A model generated the notes under the pieces. That model was not told where the DNA came from and searched no databases. It saw nothing but the letters and a program-made list of their open reading frames with translations. Below, one piece after another: positions 1 to 7,383 of a DNA stretch of 23,067 bases; the first letter of the stretch is position 1, and every line of letters starts with the position of its first letter. The translations under genes and the position numbers were made by a program. Source of the DNA: Bacteroidota bacterium (GTDB lineage: Bacteria > Bacteroidota > Bacteroidia > Bacteroidales > Porphyromonadaceae); assembly GCA_023388555.1 (NCBI GenBank), contig JAEWGA010000019.1:1-23067 (forward strand). The letters are read 5' to 3'.

Positions 1-425
1 TAATAGCCAATAGCATAACAAGCGGCGTGTACAATACTTGCCCCAAACATCTTAATGGCAGCATCTTTCGTCATGCACAGCTTGTTGGTTGTTTGTTTGT
101 CCTTTGCAGTTTTCGAGACAACAACAAGTATAAGGGACAGTAGAGCAATTAACCCCGACAGAAGAAGCGTACTATGATTTTGTATCCATCGGGTCCCAAT
201 AAAAAAAACAATCACCAGTAGCAGTGTAGGGTATAGCCTATCCAGTTGCGACCGTTTTCCAAAGAAAATGTTACGGGCGCAAGCTAACCCGCCAAGTAGT
301 AAAAGCGTTAGCAACCAACATACAGGATTATTTGGCCATAGCTCTATTGCAAACAAAGGAAAAATGGTAAGCCAGCTTAAAGCTGCATTTTCAAGTTGTA
401 TTTTATGCCTATAAAAATTATTCAT
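1..425 (-). CDS. Partial multi-pass membrane protein of unknown function (C-terminus off the left edge)
   Basis: An open frame reads from an ATG at 425 to the left window edge without a stop, giving about 141 residues of the N-terminal part. The protein is strongly hydrophobic. Four likely membrane segments lie at about residues 14-28, 35-50, 67-81 and 86-102, and a fifth may begin near 133. Short basic stretches (for example K-R near 59-60 and the K-rich 103-116 loop) separate them. The start codon overlaps the end of pgl by 8 bp (ATGAATAA), so the two are probably translationally coupled and the gene is the fourth member of the gnd-zwf-pgl operon. I do not recognise the family. The position suggests, but does not show, a link to sugar or NADPH metabolism. 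I am fairly sure it is a real gene; its role is unknown. Confidence 0.7.
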   Translation of the reverse strand, partial: MNNFYRHKIQLENAALSWLTIFPLFAIELWPNNPVCWLLTLLLLGGLACARNIFFGKRSQLDRLYPTLLLVIVFFIGTRWIQNHSTLLLSGLIALLSLILVVVSKTAKDKQTTNKLCMTKDAAIKMFGASIVHAACYAIGY

Positions 426-1194
426 CTGTTTTTTTCCACATCTCTGTTAATGCCATATATAATGGGGAGTCTAAGAATACGGAGAGCTCTTTTGCTTCAT
501 ACATGGCGCGTGCTGCGGGGTATGTATTGGGGGGAAGAGGTGCATCTTGTTTGGATTGCTCAAGCACACAACTCAGCATTTTAGCTTTACCGGCTCCGGT
601 TATATGAAAAAAAAGATTTTCGCATTGCCGAATCCCATAAAAGGAAAGAGCCACTCGTTTAACTCCTGTTACAGGGTGTACGGTAGGTATATATATGTCT
701 TGCAACGTTGCTACGGGCATATTAGGGAAAATAGAGGAGGTATGCCCATCGTCGCCCATGCCTAATATGATAAGTTCAAATAAGGTATCGCGTTTTAGGC
801 GGGAAGAAAAGGTCTTCACCTCGTTGCTGTACTGTAAGGCAACTTCTTCTGCCTCCTTTTGGGGACTGAAAGTTATAGGGTGAAGTTTTTCCTGAGGGAA
901 GTTGCAAGGCCCAAAAAAGGTTCGGTATGCACAACCGTAGTTGCTTTCGTCCGACTCTGCTGGTACCATACGTTCATCTACCCAGAAGAAATGAAAGTCG
1001 GCAGAAGTTATTAGGTTAGGGTGTTCCCGCCAATATTTAAATAGCAACAGGGGAGTGTTTCCACCGCTTAAAGCCACCCTAAAAGGGCGGCTTTGCGATT
1101 GGTTATATAGGTTTAATAACTGTTTTGTTAGGTCTTCGCACCACTGGTTATCGGAACCCGTCCCGTGGCGTCCTATAATTTTCACAGCGGTCAT
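418..1194 (-). CDS. pgl: 6-phosphogluconolactonase
   Basis: This 258-residue cytosolic enzyme hydrolyses 6-phospho-D-glucono-1,5-lactone to 6-phosphogluconate, the second step of the oxidative pentose phosphate pathway. Visible family motifs are SGGNTP at 43-48 (phosphate binding), DERMVP at 73-78 and GMGDDGHTSSIFP at 145-157, with His151 as the expected catalytic base region. Length is normal for the NagB/DevB-type lactonase family. The ATG overlaps the zwf stop by 4 bp (ATGA), the classic sign of coupling, and the gene itself overlaps the next membrane-protein gene by 8 bp. Glucosamine-6-phosphate deaminase is a relative, but the motifs and the zwf/gnd neighbours favour the lactonase. Confidence 0.95.
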   Translation of the reverse strand: MTAVKIIGRHGTGSDNQWCEDLTKQLLNLYNQSQSRPFRVALSGGNTPLLLFKYWREHPNLITSADFHFFWVDERMVPAESDESNYGCAYRTFFGPCNFPQEKLHPITFSPQKEAEEVALQYSNEVKTFSSRLKRDTLFELIILGMGDDGHTSSIFPNMPVATLQDIYIPTVHPVTGVKRVALSFYGIRQCENLFFHITGAGKAKMLSCVLEQSKQDAPLPPNTYPAARAMYEAKELSVFLDSPLYMALTEMWKKTDE

Positions 1195-2750
1195 AGCTCG
1201 CAGTATAGGTTTGTATTTGTAAGGTTTTTACATGGGTTAGTCCAGAAGTTTCCTGGGGTCATAATACTGTTAGCTTCTTTTGGCCCCCAAGTTTTGGCGG
1301 GGTAACCGTACAGAGGTATGGAGGCGTCTTCCTGCCAGGCTTCAAGTATGGGGCTAAAAAAGCGCCAAGAGGCTTCAACAGCATCGCTTCTGGTGAATAG
1401 GGTTGGGTCGCCCAGCATACAGTCCTCCAACAACCGGGAATAAGCGTCGCCACTGGGAACGCCCCCAAAAGTGTCGTAACTAAAGTCCATAGACACCTGT
1501 TGCACCTCAAACCCAGAGCCTGGCACCTTCATCCCGAATTTCAGGACTGTTCCTTCATTGGGCTGTATACGTATAGTTAAACTATTAGGGGCTAACCCAG
1601 CTCCGGTATTGGATCCAAATAAGGTGTGCGGTGTTTCTCGGAAGTGTACCACTATCTCTGTAACCTTGGTAGGCATTTGCTTTCCCGTTCTAATGTAGAA
1701 AGGCACACCACCCCAGCGCCAGTTATCAATAAATAAGCGCATAGCAACAAAGGTTTCGGTACGGCTGTCGGGGGAGACTTTATCCTCCTCTCTATACCCG
1801 TTTAAAGTACCTTCGGCCGACTCCGATGCAGTATACTGCCCACGAATAACATGGTTGTGTATGTCCTCCTTGGACAATGGGCGAATAGATTGGTACACCT
1901 TTGCAACCTCATCGCGGAAGGTTTGGGCATTAAATACGGCTGGTGGCTCCATTGCTGTTAAGGCCAGCAGCTGAACCAAATGGTTTTGTACCATATCGCG
2001 CAGTGCGCCAACATGGTCATAAAAACCACCACGTGTTCCAATCCCCATATTTTCTACAGCGGTAACCTCAATACGGTCCACGTAATTCCTGTTCCATAAA
2101 GGTTCAAAAATACCATTGGCAAACCTCAGAGCCATTATATTCTGGACGGTTTCCTTTCCTAAAAAATGGTCTATGCGGTACAGCTGGTCTTCTTGAAAGC
2201 GCTCGGTATAGATTTTGGTAAGCTCTTGAGCGGACTTTAGGTCGTATCCAAAAGGCTTTTCAATAATTATCCTTCGGATACCCTCTTTGCCATATGCATT
2301 CCCTTGGTTTAGCTTTACCGTGCTTAAGTGCTGAGGAATAACCCCATACAAAACGGGCGGAGTAGCTAAGTAAAAGATGTAGTTAGCTGGGTTATTAATA
2401 TGGTTATCCTTCTCTTGTAAATATGTTTTTAAGCCAGTGTAGTCCGCTTCTTGGGAGGGGTCCATGGCATAGTAATATAAATAGGAAAGAAAGGTATCGG
2501 CTTGTTCCTCGTTATATTCCTCGGCCGAAAGGTACTCCTTTAAGTTGTCTTTAATGTATGCCCGGTAGGTATCGTCCTCGTAGTTGGTTCGTGCTACACC
2601 TACTATTGCAAAACGTTGTGGCAACCGGTGTTTAACATACAGTTGATATAAGGAGGGTATTAATTTGCGCCGCGTTAAGTCGCCCGACCCACCAAAGATA
2701 ACCAGTACCAAGGAATCGGGAAGTTCCGTTTTAGCTGTTTTCATTGTCAT
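1191..2750 (-). CDS. zwf: Glucose-6-phosphate 1-dehydrogenase
   Basis: This 519-residue cytosolic enzyme oxidises glucose 6-phosphate to 6-phosphogluconolactone with reduction of NADP+, and starts the oxidative pentose phosphate pathway. The N-terminal Rossmann fingerprint is FGGSGDLTRRKL at about 19-30. EKPFG lies at 164-168, and the family signature RIDHFLGKE at 192-200 carries the substrate-binding and catalytic His. Length is typical. The reading frame starts with two close ATGs (residues 1 and 3); I kept the first, and either is possible. The gene begins 18 bp after the gnd stop and its own stop overlaps the pgl start, so the three genes probably share one mRNA read from gnd. No internal promoter or terminator is evident. 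Confidence 0.97.
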   Translation of the reverse strand: MTMKTAKTELPDSLVLVIFGGSGDLTRRKLIPSLYQLYVKHRLPQRFAIVGVARTNYEDDTYRAYIKDNLKEYLSAEEYNEEQADTFLSYLYYYAMDPSQEADYTGLKTYLQEKDNHINNPANYIFYLATPPVLYGVIPQHLSTVKLNQGNAYGKEGIRRIIIEKPFGYDLKSAQELTKIYTERFQEDQLYRIDHFLGKETVQNIMALRFANGIFEPLWNRNYVDRIEVTAVENMGIGTRGGFYDHVGALRDMVQNHLVQLLALTAMEPPAVFNAQTFRDEVAKVYQSIRPLSKEDIHNHVIRGQYTASESAEGTLNGYREEDKVSPDSRTETFVAMRLFIDNWRWGGVPFYIRTGKQMPTKVTEIVVHFRETPHTLFGSNTGAGLAPNSLTIRIQPNEGTVLKFGMKVPGSGFEVQQVSMDFSYDTFGGVPSGDAYSRLLEDCMLGDPTLFTRSDAVEASWRFFSPILEAWQEDASIPLYGYPAKTWGPKEANSIMTPGNFWTNPCKNLTNTNLYCEL

Positions 2751-2768
2751 TATCTTGTAAGGTGGTGG

Positions 2769-4220
2769 TTATACGTTATACACAGTGCTTTGGCTATCGG
2801 TGCCTAAATTATTCCAATCCTCGTGGAAGAAGTTACCTCGTGGCTCATCGGTACGCTCAAACATATGGGCGCCAAAGAAGTCTCTTTGGGCTTGTAATAA
2901 GTTGGCGGGCAAACGTTCCGAACTTAAAGAGAACAAGTACTGCAGGGCCGATGAAGAAGCCGGCTGAGGAATCCCCGATAGTGACGCTACGGATATAACC
3001 TCTTGCCAGTTGTTAAGGCATTCCTTAATAGCACTAACAAAGTAAGGAGCTAAAAGCAGGTGCTCTAAGTTGGCATTTTGTTCGTAAGCCTGAGCAATAT
3101 GGTTTAGGAATACCGACCTAATAATGCACCCCCCACGCCAAATACGTGCCACCGAGGCCAAATCCAAATCCCACATCTTAGCTTTCGAGGCTGTACTCAT
3201 CAGCTGAAACCCTTGGGCATACGAAACCAACTTAGAGGCATATAGGGTGTTTTCTATTTTTGTTTCCCCATCTCCCGAAAGGGGGTAAGGCTTAGGCTGC
3301 AGGCCGAAAGCATTGTGTACTAATCCTCGCAACTCCTTCATGGCAGATATTTGGCGTTCATATACGGCTGTAGATATAAGGTTCAGGGGGGTGTTGTGGT
3401 CCAGCGAATCAATAACAGCCCACTTTCCCGTTCCTTTCTGTCCTGCTGCATCCAAGATGCTATCAATAAGGTAGCCTCCCGTTTTGGCATCCTTTCTGCG
3501 GAATATCTCTGCTGTTATTTCTATTAGGTAGCTACTTAGATTGCCTTTGTTCCATTTGCTGAAGGTATCGGCTATTTGGTCGTTGTTGTACCCTAATACC
3601 TTCTTGAGCATTGAATAGGCTTCGGTAATAAGTTGCATATCCCCGTACTCTATGCCGTTATGTACCATTTTCACGAAGTGGCCCGAGCCTCCATTCCCAA
3701 CCCAAGCACAGCAAGGGGTGCCATCTGGGGCTTTGGCTGCTATCTTGGTAAGAATAGGCAGGAGGGATTCCTTGGCCTCGGGGGCACCACCAGGCATTAA
3801 AGACGGACCGTATAACGCACCCTCTTCCCCGCCGGAAACGCCACAGCCAACAAAGTATAAGCCGTGCTGGTAGAGTTCTTCAACCCGCCGTTCCGAGTCG
3901 GTATAATTTGAGTTTCCACCATCTATAATAATGTCTCCTTTTTCCAAGTGAGGGATTAGCTGACTAATCATTTGGTCCACAGGGTTGCCAGCTTTAATCA
4001 TAAGCATAATTTTGCGGGGGCACTCAAGGCTCTGCACAAGGCTTTCAATATCGCGGCAGCCCACAAAATTCTTCTCTCCAAACTCTTCCATAAAACGGTC
4101 TACGTCCTGTTGGGTCCTGTTGTATACAGAAACTTTAAACCCATTACGTTCCAAGTTTAGGGCTAAGCTTTTACCCATTACGGCAAGCCCTACGATAGCT
4201 ATATGACTCTGTTGATTCAT
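2769..4220 (-). CDS. gnd: 6-phosphogluconate dehydrogenase, decarboxylating
   Basis: This 483-residue enzyme converts 6-phosphogluconate to ribulose 5-phosphate and CO2 with reduction of NAD(P)+. The N-terminal nucleotide-binding motif is GLAVMG at 11-16. GGNSNYTDSERR follows at 101-112 and the substrate-binding GCGVSGGEEGALYGPS at 125-140. The segment GHFVKMVHNGIEYGDMQ at 180-196 carries Lys184 and Glu191, the positions of the catalytic Lys and Glu known in the sheep enzyme. The remainder is the helical C-terminal domain. Length fits the long (470-485) form. It is the first gene of the gnd-zwf-pgl operon. About 390 bp of non-coding DNA lies upstream, in which I found no convincing Bacteroidota-type promoter, so its promoter is unassigned. 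Confidence 0.97.
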   Translation of the reverse strand: MNQQSHIAIVGLAVMGKSLALNLERNGFKVSVYNRTQQDVDRFMEEFGEKNFVGCRDIESLVQSLECPRKIMLMIKAGNPVDQMISQLIPHLEKGDIIIDGGNSNYTDSERRVEELYQHGLYFVGCGVSGGEEGALYGPSLMPGGAPEAKESLLPILTKIAAKAPDGTPCCAWVGNGGSGHFVKMVHNGIEYGDMQLITEAYSMLKKVLGYNNDQIADTFSKWNKGNLSSYLIEITAEIFRRKDAKTGGYLIDSILDAAGQKGTGKWAVIDSLDHNTPLNLISTAVYERQISAMKELRGLVHNAFGLQPKPYPLSGDGETKIENTLYASKLVSYAQGFQLMSTASKAKMWDLDLASVARIWRGGCIIRSVFLNHIAQAYEQNANLEHLLLAPYFVSAIKECLNNWQEVISVASLSGIPQPASSSALQYLFSLSSERLPANLLQAQRDFFGAHMFERTDEPRGNFFHEDWNNLGTDSQSTVYNV

Positions 4221-4543
4221 AATGTTTACTGGTGATAAATTGGATATAATCTTTTTTGGTCATAACATTTATCCCACTTCAAATGTTGCTTTAAGGTGTA
4301 TTTTTCTGATTTATTAAGAGCATCCTGCCAAGTTGAATATGGGAGGACTTTTCCATTAGACAAAGGCTATGGGTGGGTTGCCATGCTAAATTGTTTTGCA
4401 TGCAAGGGGGCATAAAGCCGCCAAGAGAGGGCGGTATTGCAGGAACACCTACCTTTTTTGTAGGTTAAGCTTTGGCAGTTCACCTTTGTCCACCCTTGTA
4501 CTTTTTTTGCAGGTATAATCCAGAGTAGGTATCGGATAAAAGA
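4221..4543. other. Intergenic region upstream of gnd
   Basis: This non-coding stretch lies between the gnd start and the ppdK terminator. It should hold the gnd promoter, but I see no exact TAnnTTTG box on the minus strand. Two small inverted repeats are visible: CCGCC/GGCGG near 4422-4437, and ACCTAC/GTAGGT around a T-rich loop near 4448-4466. A 66-codon minus-strand frame here (4367-4567) runs through the ppdK terminator stem, has no recognisable features and is not called as a gene. Confidence 0.5.
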
Positions 4544-4589
4544 AAACTGGGCTGTAATTAACGCCAATGCGTTAATTACAGCCCAGTTT
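4544..4589 (-). terminator. Perfect 21-bp hairpin terminator of ppdK
   Basis: The arms at 4544-4564 and 4569-4589 are exact reverse complements (21 bp) around a 4-nt CAAT loop. The structure sits 20 bp past the ppdK stop codon. On the minus strand the stem is followed by TTTTCTTTTAT, as expected of a factor-independent terminator. The stem is unusually long and perfect for a bacterial terminator. Confidence 0.85.
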
Positions 4590-4608
4590 AATTGTTATGA
4601 TTAAGAAA

Positions 4609-7332
4609 TTAATCTTCCAAAGCAGCTTGTGCCGCAGCTAAACGAGCAATAGGTACTCGGAAAGGAGAACAAGACACATAGTTTAAGCCTTGTTTGTGGC
4701 AGAACTTAACGCTTGAGGGTTCACCTCCGTGCTCACCACAGATACCACATTTAAGGTCGGACCGGATAGCACGGCCTTTTTCTGTTGCCATATGGATGAG
4801 CTGTCCTACTCCATTTTGGTCGAGCACTTGGAATGGGTCTACCTTCAAGATTTTCTTTTCTAAGTATACAGGTAGGAAAGAGGCGATATCGTCTCTGGAA
4901 TATCCAAACGTCATTTGGGTAAGGTCGTTAGTTCCGAAGGAGAAGAACTCTGCCGAGGTAGCAATCCTGTCGGCCGTTAGAGCAGCTCTGGGGACTTCTA
5001 TCATGGTACCAACTTTGTAGTCGATAGAGTCGTTCATCTCTTCAAACAGGGCAGTAGCTGTTTTGCGGATAACTTTTTCTTGTTCTTTGAACTCGTAGAG
5101 TATCCCTGTTAGCGGAACCATAATCTCGGGATGAACTTGTATGCCTTCTTTTTTCAGCTCCAATGCGGCACCTAAGATTGCCCTTGTTTGCATTTCGGTA
5201 ATTTCTGGATAGGTGTTACCCAAGCGGCAACCTCTGTGTCCTAACATTGGGTTTTGTTCCGAGAGGGCACTAACCCGGTTGCGTATTTTTTCTGCGGAAA
5301 TACCCATATCATCGGCCATCTCTTGTTGACCTTTGGAGTCATGAGGTACAAATTCGTGCAGAGGGGGGTCTAAAAGCCGAACTGTAACAGGCAGGCCATT
5401 CAGCTCCCGGAAGATGTTTTTGAAATCCTCTTTTTGGAAAGGAAGAATTCTGTCCAGAGCTTTTTTACGCTCTTCGGAGGAGTCGGCCAAAATCATGCTA
5501 CGCATAGCTTTTATTTTTTCCCCTTCAAAGAACATGTGTTCGGTACGGCACAAACCAATACCTTGTGCACCAAAGGAACGTGCAATTTTAGCATCATGAC
5601 CGGTGTCGGCATTGGCACGCACACGCAGTTTGGCGTACTTATCGGCAAGAGTCATGAGTGCTTCAAAGTCGGGATCCAGTTCGGCTGCCTGTGTTTCTAC
5701 AAGTCCTTCCAACACATCACCGGTTGTACCATTTAAGGAAATGAAGTCTCCTTCGTGGTAAGTGGTACCTTCAACGGTCAGCGTCCTGTTCTTGTAATCT
5801 ATTTGCAGGGCACCCGCTCCAGACACACAGCACTTACCCATTCCACGGGCAACAACAGCAGCGTGGGAGGTCATACCGCCACGGGCTGTTAAAATACCCT
5901 CTGCCACTTGCATACCTGCGAGGTCTTCTGGCGAGGTTTCTGTACGTACGAGTATCACCCTTTCTGCGCCGTTGTTGTGGAGGAGAGCGGCGTCTTCGGC
6001 AAAGAATACAATTTTACCTGTGGCAGCACCGGGAGAGGCGGGCAACCCGCTGGTTATTTTTTTCGCTTTTCGGAGTGCTTCTTTATTAAATATGGGGTGT
6101 AGCAGTTCGTCCAGTTTATTAGGGTCTACACGTTTAAGGGCTTCTTTTTCATCAATAACCCCTTCTCGTAATAGTTCCATAGCTATACGAACCATTGCAC
6201 GTCCTGTGCGTTTCCCGTTACGGGTTTGCAAGAACCAAAGTTTACCGTCCTGAACGGTAAATTCCATGTCCTGCATATCCTTATAATGTTCCTCGAGTTT
6301 GTGTTGTAGGGTATCGAGCTGCTGGAATATTTCGGGCATCTTTTCTTCCAAGGAGGGCATCTCTTTCACGCGCTCTTCTTCGGACACATTTGCCAATTTG
6401 GCCCATCTTCTGGAGCCTTCTTTGGTTATTTGTTGGGGAGTTCGGATACCAGCTACAACATCTTCTCCTTGTGCGTTAACAAGGTACTCTCCGTTGAAAA
6501 TGTTTTCTCCTGTTGCAGCGTCTCTCGAGAAGCATACTCCAGTAGCCGATGTTTCTCCCATGTTACCAAATACCATGGACTGTACGTTAACAGCGGTGCC
6601 CCATTCTTCGGGGATGCGTTCCATTTTGCGGTACAGGATAGCCCGCTCGTTCATCCAAGAGCTAAACACAGCGCAAACAGCCCCCCAGAGTTGTTCGTAA
6701 GCATCTTCGGGGAAGTTCTTTCCTGTTTGGGAATAAACTGCAGCTTTAAACCGTTTAACCAGTTCTTTAAGGTCTTCTACACCTAACTCGGTGTCCAAGG
6801 TTACATTTTTCTTTGCTTTTACTTCTTCAATAATTTCCTCAAATGGGTCGATATCCTCTTTGTTAGTAGGCTTCATGCCAAGTACGACATCTCCGTACAT
6901 TTGAACAAAACGGCGGTAGGAGTCCCATGCAAAACGGTCGTTCCCGGTTTTACGGGCCAAACCTTCCACCACGGTGTCGTTAAGTCCCAGGTTTAGGATT
7001 GTATCCATCATACCAGGCATAGAAGCGGGCGCACCAGAACGAACTGAAACGAGCAAGGGGTTGTTTACATCGCCAAATTTTGCACCCATAAGCTCCTCTA
7101 CTTTGGATATGGCATCACGAACTTCGGCGTTAAGGTTTTCTATCACCTTCTCTTTGCCCAGGTCGTAGTACTCTTTGCAAACCTCGGTTGTAATAGTAAA
7201 TCCAGGAGGTACGGGAACCCCAATCAGGTTCATTTCGGCTAAGTTAGCCCCTTTGCCTCCCAATAGCAGTTTCATGTCTGCTTTGCCTTCAGCGGTACCG
7301 TTACCGAAGAAGTAAACTCTTTTTTTTGTCAT
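4609..7332 (-). CDS. ppdK: Pyruvate, phosphate dikinase
   Basis: This 907-residue cytosolic enzyme interconverts pyruvate + ATP + Pi and phosphoenolpyruvate + AMP + PPi. In anaerobes it works either as a PPi-linked glycolytic step or in gluconeogenesis. The ATP-grasp nucleotide-binding domain occupies roughly residues 1-340 (LLGGKGANLAEM at 23-34). The central phosphohistidine domain carries GGMTSHAAVVARGMGK at 485-500 with the swivelling catalytic His490. Thr488, two residues earlier, is the position phosphorylated by PPDK regulatory proteins in other species. The C-terminal TIM-barrel PEP/pyruvate domain ends with CGICGEHGG near 862-870, including the conserved Cys. Length matches the bacterial family. 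It follows the PBP gene by 51 bp on the same strand and could be partly cotranscribed with it. It ends at a strong hairpin. Confidence 0.97.
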   Translation of the reverse strand: MTKKRVYFFGNGTAEGKADMKLLLGGKGANLAEMNLIGVPVPPGFTITTEVCKEYYDLGKEKVIENLNAEVRDAISKVEELMGAKFGDVNNPLLVSVRSGAPASMPGMMDTILNLGLNDTVVEGLARKTGNDRFAWDSYRRFVQMYGDVVLGMKPTNKEDIDPFEEIIEEVKAKKNVTLDTELGVEDLKELVKRFKAAVYSQTGKNFPEDAYEQLWGAVCAVFSSWMNERAILYRKMERIPEEWGTAVNVQSMVFGNMGETSATGVCFSRDAATGENIFNGEYLVNAQGEDVVAGIRTPQQITKEGSRRWAKLANVSEEERVKEMPSLEEKMPEIFQQLDTLQHKLEEHYKDMQDMEFTVQDGKLWFLQTRNGKRTGRAMVRIAMELLREGVIDEKEALKRVDPNKLDELLHPIFNKEALRKAKKITSGLPASPGAATGKIVFFAEDAALLHNNGAERVILVRTETSPEDLAGMQVAEGILTARGGMTSHAAVVARGMGKCCVSGAGALQIDYKNRTLTVEGTTYHEGDFISLNGTTGDVLEGLVETQAAELDPDFEALMTLADKYAKLRVRANADTGHDAKIARSFGAQGIGLCRTEHMFFEGEKIKAMRSMILADSSEERKKALDRILPFQKEDFKNIFRELNGLPVTVRLLDPPLHEFVPHDSKGQQEMADDMGISAEKIRNRVSALSEQNPMLGHRGCRLGNTYPEITEMQTRAILGAALELKKEGIQVHPEIMVPLTGILYEFKEQEKVIRKTATALFEEMNDSIDYKVGTMIEVPRAALTADRIATSAEFFSFGTNDLTQMTFGYSRDDIASFLPVYLEKKILKVDPFQVLDQNGVGQLIHMATEKGRAIRSDLKCGICGEHGGEPSSVKFCHKQGLNYVSCSPFRVPIARLAAAQAALED

Positions 7333-7383
7333 TGTATGAGACTGTTTTGTACTTGAAAAAAGATTATTGTATGTATTGTATTG

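Noticed and set aside
4367..4567. 66-codon minus-strand open frame between gnd and ppdK
   Set aside because: Its beginning lies in the ppdK terminator hairpin and the product has no recognisable features.
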